Positions 59,472 through 64,000 of a stretch of 64,000 nt of DNA are shown here, one piece after another (position 1 is the stretch's first letter; each line of letters starts with the position of its first letter). The notes under the pieces are model-generated. The model did no database searches. It was not told where the DNA came from and was given only the letters and a program-made list of their open reading frames with translations. The stretch lies in contig DIWS01000015.1 in NCBI GenBank assembly GCA_002423585.1, positions 62,001-126,000 of the forward strand. Direction: 5' to 3'. Made by a program: the position numbers and the translations under genes. This DNA comes from Actinobacteria bacterium UBA6100. Its GTDB lineage: Bacteria; Actinomycetota; Coriobacteriia; Anaerosomatales; Anaerosomataceae.

Positions 59472-59558
59472 GCCTAACAAGCCTTCCAGCTGACGGCGCG
59501 AGGTGTAGGCTACGAAGAGAGGTCGTTGGCGCGCAGCTGAAGCGCCAAGACGTTAGGG
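59472..59558 (+). repeat. attC-like site 3
   Basis: GCCTAAC (59472-59478, exact inverse core) and GTTAGGG (59552-59558, one mismatch) bracket 87 bases. Internal arms TTCCAGCTG and CAGCTGAA with GGCGCG/CGCGC segments form the hairpin. Confidence 0.8.
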
Positions 59559-59583
59559 CTACCCGAGGAGGGATTCTCGCGCG

Positions 59584-60177
59584 GTGACTGGGCCGGAATG
59601 GGTTGGCCTCGGGTACGACGAGCAACTGCCGCCCGAGTGGGCGACTCCCTTCAGAGAGTCATTGGCGTCGGTTGGCCTTGACGTCGAGGTCCGCTCACAG
59701 CCGGGACCACGCGTTATGGCTGGCATCGAGTGGCTGATGCCCACGATCGCTGCCGTGATAGTGACACCTCTTGTCAGTGGCTTCCTTCAGGAGGCTGGCG
59801 CGGATGCGTATCACACGCTGCGGGATTCGACTGCGCACCTGGGAACCCAGCTTCTCGGCAAGGCCCACACGATTAGCGCTCTTGGCCTGAAGCACTCGGA
59901 GTATTCTCCCGCCTTCTCGTTCGTGGTTCTGCTCGATGAAGGTTGGCAGCTCAAGGTGCTGCTCCGCGATGGGTATCAGGAGCCGCAGCTGACGCGCATC
60001 TTCGAACTCCTGTTTGAAGTCCTCATACTCCTTGACCGCGGAGACGAAGTGCAGCTGTTGACGGGGCTCTCGGCCTCGGGGTGTCCAGGGCGGAAGATAC
60101 TTGTCGACTATGATGAGGCGTTGGACTGTTTGCGCGTGGTGGATCCCATCAGCACGATTCGTCGAGGGGAGCCTTAA
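59584..60177 (+). CDS. unknown cassette protein
   Basis: 197 residues from a GTG 26 bases after the attC core. One hydrophobic stretch (MPTIAAVIVTPLVSGFLQEAG, about residues 50-70) may be a membrane helix; the rest is soluble with beta-rich segments (FVVLLDEGWQLKVLLRDGY, KILVDYDEALDCLRVV). No recognised family. Confidence 0.6.
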   Translation: MTGPEWVGLGYDEQLPPEWATPFRESLASVGLDVEVRSQPGPRVMAGIEWLMPTIAAVIVTPLVSGFLQEAGADAYHTLRDSTAHLGTQLLGKAHTISALGLKHSEYSPAFSFVVLLDEGWQLKVLLRDGYQEPQLTRIFELLFEVLILLDRGDEVQLLTGLSASGCPGRKILVDYDEALDCLRVVDPISTIRRGEP

Positions 60178-60266
60178 CCCGGGCGTCAACCCGACAACGC
60201 CCCGTGAGGTAGACTCGGATCCTGAGCGGGCGTAGGCGTTGCGGGTTACGCCCGAGATCGTCAGGC
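60172..60266 (+). repeat. attC-like site 4
   Basis: A long stem: CGGGCGT, AACCCG and CAACGCC on the left pair with GGCGTTG, CGGGTT and ACGCCCG on the right. The left box CCTTAAC (60172-60178) overlaps the upstream stop codon; the right box is GTCAGGC (60260-60266), one mismatch from the GTTRRRY core. About 95 bases. Confidence 0.68.
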
Positions 60267-60336
60267 CCACCACCGATTCGCCCATCGGTCCCTCGCGGGT
60301 AGAATCGGATGAGTCCATCTCGGGAGGAGATCGTAA

Positions 60337-60534
60337 ATGTCAGACAAGCCCGAAGCCAGCAGCAGCGGAGAGAGCAAGGTCATCAAGTTCTCGGAGGCCG
60401 GGACCAGGTCATTGAATCTCGTTGCGAATCCAAGCACCGGTCAGAATCCCATGCAGGCGGCAACTACGCCAGCACCTGAAGCTCCGGCTGCGCCCGCCAG
60501 TGGAGCGGACGCGGGCGGCTCGACTGAGGCGTAG
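60337..60534 (+). CDS. small disordered protein
   Basis: 65 residues, rich in Ala, Pro, Ser and Gly, with no hydrophobic core; start behind GGGAGGAGA. It ends 2 bases before the membrane gene that follows, so the two share a cassette and probably a function. Perhaps a partner or leader for it. Confidence 0.55.
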   Translation: MSDKPEASSSGESKVIKFSEAGTRSLNLVANPSTGQNPMQAATTPAPEAPAAPASGADAGGSTEA

Positions 60535-60536
60535 CT

Positions 60537-61190
60537 ATGGTATTCAGCTTCGATGCGATCGTGGCGAGCCTCGTACTTGTGCTACCGGGGTTCATAGTCG
60601 TTGGCATGATCATCGCGCTTGCACCTTCATGGGAGCCGTGGAGTCCAAATCCGGCCACCTACGTTCTTCTGTCATTGGCGGCCTCGGTTCCTCTACACAT
60701 TGGGTTTGCGTGGCTTGCCGCACAATCGTGGGCAGACTGGCTGTCCCCTTGGTTTCAGCCCTTTGACACGTTCGATTTCGCCAAGGTCACGAGCGTTGCC
60801 TTCACGGTCGCCTTTCTCAAGCCGCTGGCTGCCCTGCTCCTGCTGTCGCTAGCGCTCGGGGCGGCGATCGGTGGGCTGCTCCTTGGTTGCGCACTTCTTG
60901 GACGAAAAGGGCAAGGGGCACCCTCTCAGAAGCCTGTGTGGCGAACCGTGTTCGAGGGGCGGAGCGTGTCGCCCAACGTAATCGCTTTCGTCGGTGAGAA
61001 GGCCTTCAAAGGCCAGCCGCGCAAGGTTACGACGACATCTGCTGATCCCCACATCTTCTTGCAGGAAGTCTCAGTCGTTCCCTTGTTGCCAGGCGGGATT
61101 CCGGACTGGGACAACTTGATGCCGCTCAATATGGAGGGCTTGCTCTTGCGTCAGAGCGACATCCGCGAGATGTGGTTCCTGAACGACTAG
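60537..61190 (+). CDS. polytopic membrane protein, DUF6338-like
   Basis: 217 residues. About four membrane helices (IVASLVLVLPGFIVVGMIIAL, TYVLLSLAASVPLHIGFAWLA, VAFTVAFLKPLAALLLLSLAL and a Gly-rich one), then a soluble C-terminal domain with PVWRTVFEGRS and REMWFL. The layout resembles DUF6338 proteins, which are linked to phage resistance or membrane functions in some contexts; I am not sure of the match. Last gene before the unit 2 right end. Confidence 0.65.
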   Translation: MVFSFDAIVASLVLVLPGFIVVGMIIALAPSWEPWSPNPATYVLLSLAASVPLHIGFAWLAAQSWADWLSPWFQPFDTFDFAKVTSVAFTVAFLKPLAALLLLSLALGAAIGGLLLGCALLGRKGQGAPSQKPVWRTVFEGRSVSPNVIAFVGEKAFKGQPRKVTTTSADPHIFLQEVSVVPLLPGGIPDWDNLMPLNMEGLLLRQSDIREMWFLND

Positions 61191-61310
61191 CGCGAGCATC
61201 GAGCGCCGGCGGGGGGCCTGAGTTCAAGTTTGAAGTGCACCATTTAGCTCTCTTCTTCTCGTGAAACGCCCCGGGTTTGCCAGAGGCATTCACGCTGGGA
61301 CCGCGCCCTC

Positions 61311-61438
61311 GATTTGTCACCCGATTTGTCGCCCAAATACATGGTGACTATTGGTACTCGTTGGTACCTATTGGGACTCGCCGCAGCTCCGCTGTACCAA
61401 CGAGTCCCAACGAGTCCCAATAGTCACAAGCACTTTCA
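61311..61438. repeat. right-end arm region of unit 2
   Basis: Two 12-bp tandem units (61311-61322, 61323-61334), then TTGGTACTCGTTGGTA (61351-61366) and its near complement TACCAACGAGTCCCAA (61395-61410), with repeated CGAGTCCCAA units up to 61420. Order and spacing match 54622-54749. Confidence 0.7.
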
Positions 61439-61464
61439 GGATTCGAATTCCCTTGGGGGCACCA
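61439..61464 (+). repeat. att core (copy 3 of 3)
   Basis: Exact 26-bp copy of the tRNA-Glu 3' end, forming the right end of unit 2 and left end of what follows. Confidence 0.95.
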
Positions 61465-61488
61465 CGTTTCCGCAGGTCACAGGTCTGA

Positions 61489-61520
61489 GTAGCCCGATTT
61501 CGAGCGCGAAATCGGGCTAC
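61489..61520 (+). terminator. hairpin after att core 3
   Basis: Perfect 14-bp inverted repeat (61489-61502 and 61507-61520), loop AGCG, followed by AAATGTCTTT. Could be the original tRNA-Glu terminator or an element-borne one. Confidence 0.7.
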
Positions 61521-61678
61521 AAATGTCTTTGGGATGAGGGCGGTCGCCGGGTAAAGGCGCAGCTCAGATGGCGTGTCGGTGCCTTCATGCGGCCCAATCG
61601 CAGTCCCTTGTGCCCGGAGTCGGCGTTCGACTGAGGTGTTGCCCGACTTGTTGCCCAAAGTAAGTCGGCATAAGAACC
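61521..61678 (-). pseudogene. possible integrase 3' remnant
   Basis: Tandem units GAGGTGTTGCCC and GACTTGTTGCCC (61633-61656) correspond to the 12-bp units that encode the Lys/Ser-rich tail of the unit 1 integrase. On the minus strand this stretch reads LGNKSGNTS, comparable to KSGDKSGDKS. The upstream coding part is absent: the IS3 element and virD4 follow. Low confidence because only the tail is left. Confidence 0.4.
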
Positions 61679-61728
61679 TGAATCGCCCCGGGTTTCCCGG
61701 AGACTCCATCGTTTGAGAGGATGGGGTC

Positions 61729-62049
61729 ATGGACAGACGAACGCGTTACCCAGTCGAAGTACGTGAACGTGCGGTACGGATGGTCTTCGAGCACGGACCC
61801 GAGTACGACTCGCAGTACGCCGCGATCCGCTCCATCGCGGACAAGTTCGGGATGAGTCCCGAGACGCTGCGGCTGTGGGTGCGCCGGGCGGAGACCGACG
61901 AGGGCCTGAGGCCGGGCCTGACGACCGACGAACGGACCCGCATGAAGGAGCTCGAGCGCGAGAACCGCGAACTGCGTCGCGCCAACGAGATCCTCAAGAG
62001 CGCCACGGCTTTCTTCGGGGCGGAGCTCGACCGCCGACAGAGGAAGTAG
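61729..62049 (+). CDS. IS3-family OrfA
   Basis: 106 residues. HTH region for end binding: YPVEVRERAVRMVFEHG, IADKFGMSPETLRLWVRRAE, then a leucine-zipper-like helix (MKELERENRELRRANEILKSA) ending in TAFFGAELDRRQRK. That ending is the usual zone for -1 frameshifting into orfB. Alone it acts as regulator of transposition. Confidence 0.93.
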   Translation: MDRRTRYPVEVRERAVRMVFEHGPEYDSQYAAIRSIADKFGMSPETLRLWVRRAETDEGLRPGLTTDERTRMKELERENRELRRANEILKSATAFFGAELDRRQRK

Positions 62050-62957
62050 TCGACTACATCGACGCCAACCGCGAGCGCTTCGGGGTCGAGCCGATCTGCG
62101 AGGTCCTGCCGATCGCCCCATCAACCTACTACGCCGCCAGGACGCGCCCGCCCTCGGCGCGTTCGATTCGCGACGAAGAGCTGAAACCTGAGATCGAGCG
62201 CGTGCATGCTGCGAGCTACGACGGCTGCTACGGCGCCCGCAAGGTCTGGAGACAGATGAACCGCGAGAGCATCCCTGTGGCCCGGTGCACCGTCGCCCGC
62301 CTGATGCGTGAGCTGGGGCTTTCCGGCGTGCGTCGAGGCGCGTACAGGGTCACGACGACCTCAGACGACCGTGGCGACAGGCCCGCCGACCTCGTGGAGC
62401 GCAAGTTCACAGCGACCCGCCCGAACCAGCTGTGGGTCGCCGACATCACGTATGTCGCGACCTGGAGGGGCTTCGTCTACGTCGCGTTCGTCATCGACGT
62501 GTACTCCCGGAAGATCGTGGGCTGGAGGGTCTCGAGCTCTTTGCGGAGCGATTTGGCGATCGATGCACTCGAGATGGCGGTGTGGTCACGCGGCGGCGAC
62601 GCCGACGGCGTGATCCATCACTCGGATCGCGGCGTGCAGTACCTCTCGATCCGCTACACCGAAAGGCTCGCGGAAGCCGGCGCCGTGGCGTCGGTCGGCA
62701 GCAAGGGGGACTCCTACGACAACGCGATGGCCGAGACGATCAACGGCCTTTTCAAGACCGAGGTCATCCACAGGAAGGGGCCGTGGCGCAGCATCGATGA
62801 CGTCGAGTTCGCCACGCTGGAGTGGGTCGACTGGTTCAACAACCGCCGGCTGCTCGAGCCGATCGGCGACATCCCGCCGTCGGAGTTCGAGGGTCTCTAC
62901 TGGCTTGAGCAGGCCGCGAACGATACTGTTGAATCCAAAGAAGTGAGTCTCCACTGA
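61875..62957 (+). CDS. IS3-family OrfB, DDE transposase
   Basis: Open frame in -1 relation to orfA, expected to be made as an OrfAB fusion by frameshifting near the orfA end; the first 50 or so codons shown are out-of-frame with orfA and not native. Recognisable from FGVEPICEVLPIAPSTYY: HTH_21, then the rve core with the DDE triad in WVADITYVATWRGFVYVAFV, HHSDRGVQY and NAMAETINGLFKTE. C-terminus includes the typical WVDWFNNRRL. All catalytic residues present. Confidence 0.93.
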   Translation: MGAPGGDRRGPEAGPDDRRTDPHEGARAREPRTASRQRDPQERHGFLRGGARPPTEEVVDYIDANRERFGVEPICEVLPIAPSTYYAARTRPPSARSIRDEELKPEIERVHAASYDGCYGARKVWRQMNRESIPVARCTVARLMRELGLSGVRRGAYRVTTTSDDRGDRPADLVERKFTATRPNQLWVADITYVATWRGFVYVAFVIDVYSRKIVGWRVSSSLRSDLAIDALEMAVWSRGGDADGVIHHSDRGVQYLSIRYTERLAEAGAVASVGSKGDSYDNAMAETINGLFKTEVIHRKGPWRSIDDVEFATLEWVDWFNNRRLLEPIGDIPPSEFEGLYWLEQAANDTVESKEVSLH

Positions 62958-63011
62958 ACCCGGGGCGATTCAACCACCACACTTGCTGACAAGTTCGGTG
63001 ACTCATATGCC

Positions 63012-64000
63012 AACCTTGGCCGGGTGCTGATCGTCCAGACCCTCGATCATCTCCTTGAGTGGATAGATCGTCTCTTGCCGGATGCTGTCGGCGCGCACTG
63101 CGGTTCGCTCTTTGCCATACGTTCCGAGCGTCCGGTAGACGTTGAACATGTTGCGCGAGAGCGGGTCAACGCCTTTGGGTTCACTGGCGATCAGGAGCGC
63201 CGTGGCCGCGATGATCGCCTCGGCGCTGGCGTTCCAGAACGCCTCGTTGCCGCCATGCCCGCCGAGCTGTGCCGAGACGATCGTCTTTGCAAGCTCGTGC
63301 GCCATGTCTTCCGCATGCGCGATCTCGGCCGACCAGATCAAGTCGACGATGAGGTCGAGCGGCGACCACTGGACGGACCGAGAGGGATCTCGCAGGTCGA
63401 TCGTGTCGACGCGGTAGCCCTTGGCCTCTAGGTGTTCGCAGGTGGACAGGTAGAGCTCGCCCTTGGGATCCGGGATCACCATCGACTCGCCGAGCTCGCC
63501 GAGCGCGTAGATGCTCGGCAGCACGATCCGTCGCGTCTTCCCCGAGCCGGTGGAGCCGATCACGAGCACGTGGCCCTCTGAACCCGAGAGGTAGTAGGTC
63601 TCCTTGCGTCCGCGCTCGGCCGGGGTGGCGCCGATGACGAAGCCTGAGACGCCGGGAACCGGGGTCGTGCCGGGCGACCAGGTGACTGCGGAGGTCTCGA
63701 GCGCCGCGTGGGTCATGAGGTTCGAGGTGCCATGCTCGCCGCGACCGGCGGTTCGCGGGATGCCGGCGACGACGCCGGTGCCGCTGGTGCGCGGGCGCAT
63801 GAGGTGGCCGGAGATCCAGACCCACCAGGCCACGACTGCCGCGATGAGGAGGAGGGACAGGATGAGCGTCGGCGCGCTGGTGACGGCGGCCAGCCAGCGG
63901 GCGGGGATGGGGGAGAGCGCCCACGAGGTCAGGGGCTCGGTGTGAGCCGCTCGGTCGAGGGAGAGAGAGGCGAGGGCGGAGAGGGCTAAAGGGATGAGGG
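63012..64000 (-). pseudogene. virD4 5' fragment (copy 3), runs off the window
   Basis: About 330 residues homologous to VirD4, again with SGHLMRPRTSGTGVVAGIP, VIGSTGSGKTRRIVLP and MVIPDPKGELY. Homology ends at HPAKV, 15 codons beyond the break in copy 2, and the frame closes after two more codons at 63003. The 5' end (start codon) lies beyond base 64000. The second half of the ATPase is missing, so it is non-functional as a coupling protein. Confidence 0.9.

Larger units (their letters stand above)
54750..61464. mobile_element. att-bounded cis-mobilisable remnant (unit 2)
   Basis: Flanked by two exact att cores but without integrase, relaxase or secretion genes. It retains a 5' fragment of virD4, the sequence upstream of that gene, a cassette array with attC-like sites, and a right end homologous to that of unit 1. 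Best read as a decayed ICE that could move only with help of a related integrase. Confidence 0.82.
61679..62972 (+). mobile_element. IS3-family insertion sequence
   Basis: 1294 bases bounded by inverted ends starting TGAATCGCCCCGGGTT (left) and its complement at 62956-62972 (right), with a 3-bp ACC duplication (61676-61678 and 62973-62975). Contains overlapping orfA and orfB in -1 relation. Looks intact and possibly active. Confidence 0.92.
61439..64000. mobile_element. left part of a third ICE remnant (unit 3), open at window edge
   Basis: Begins with att core 3, then a hairpin, a probable integrase 3' remnant cut by an IS3 element, then a virD4 5' fragment. The order core-hairpin-virD4 fragment repeats unit 2. 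The right boundary lies outside the window. Confidence 0.6.

Noticed and set aside
61465..61520. Start of undisturbed chromosome right after core 3
   Set aside because: The hairpin would suit a native tRNA terminator, but a virD4 fragment lies 1.5 kb further and the left-end layout repeats that of the other units, so I favour a third element. Not settled.

Overview
The window reads as a high-GC, Gram-positive-type chromosome, most likely an actinomycetote (a Coriobacteriia-like lineage would fit, but this is inference). It has a PurF of the propeptide plus iron-sulfur type, CCA-encoding tRNA genes, GTG/TTG starts behind GGAGG sites, a sortase, and a conjugation apparatus of the monoderm kind (VirD4, VirB4, PrgI-like, NlpC/P60).

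The left 7.4 kb is ordinary chromosome: purF, a small membrane gene, a VapBC-type toxin-antitoxin pair, purM, purN, purH, an MscS-type channel, then tRNA-Lys and tRNA-Glu. A mobile island starts at the tRNA-Glu 3' end. A 26-bp copy of that end recurs at 54750-54775 and 61439-61464, so three core sites define two complete att-to-att units and the start of a third.

Unit 1 (7449-54775) is an integrative and conjugative element (ICE). In order it carries: a tyrosine integrase whose last codons lie in the tRNA; XRE and excisionase-like regulators and small early genes behind three near-identical promoters; a RadC-type protein and a candidate oriT; MobC-like protein and relaxase; ParA/ParB and a ParA-like relative; surface proteins including a thioester-adhesin fused to a class B sortase; and a cargo block. 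The block holds an HNH protein, a type III-like restriction-modification pair, and a nuclease-kinase-unknown trio. The type IV secretion operon follows on the minus strand, from virD4 down to NlpC/P60. A second cargo region lies upstream of virD4: a large SF1 helicase, a compact ubiquitin-like operon (Ubl, E1-like, DUF6527-like), a minus-strand operon (TetR, patatin, DegV, radical SAM, PadR), and a glycosyltransferase with a TatA-like protein.

Unit 2 (54750-61464) has no integrase. It keeps a 5' fragment of virD4 followed by an array of small genes separated by four attC-like hairpins, that is, an integron-type cassette array without a visible integrase (CALIN). Unit 3 starts at 61439 with a short left-end remnant interrupted by an intact IS3-family element with a 3-bp target duplication, then another 5' virD4 fragment running off the window.

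The simplest history is repeated insertion of related ICEs at one tRNA-Glu, with each older copy losing its integrase, mobilisation and secretion genes but keeping the cargo upstream of virD4. The strongest leads are the ubiquitin-like operon, the nuclease-kinase trio, the attC cassette array and the adhesin-sortase fusion.
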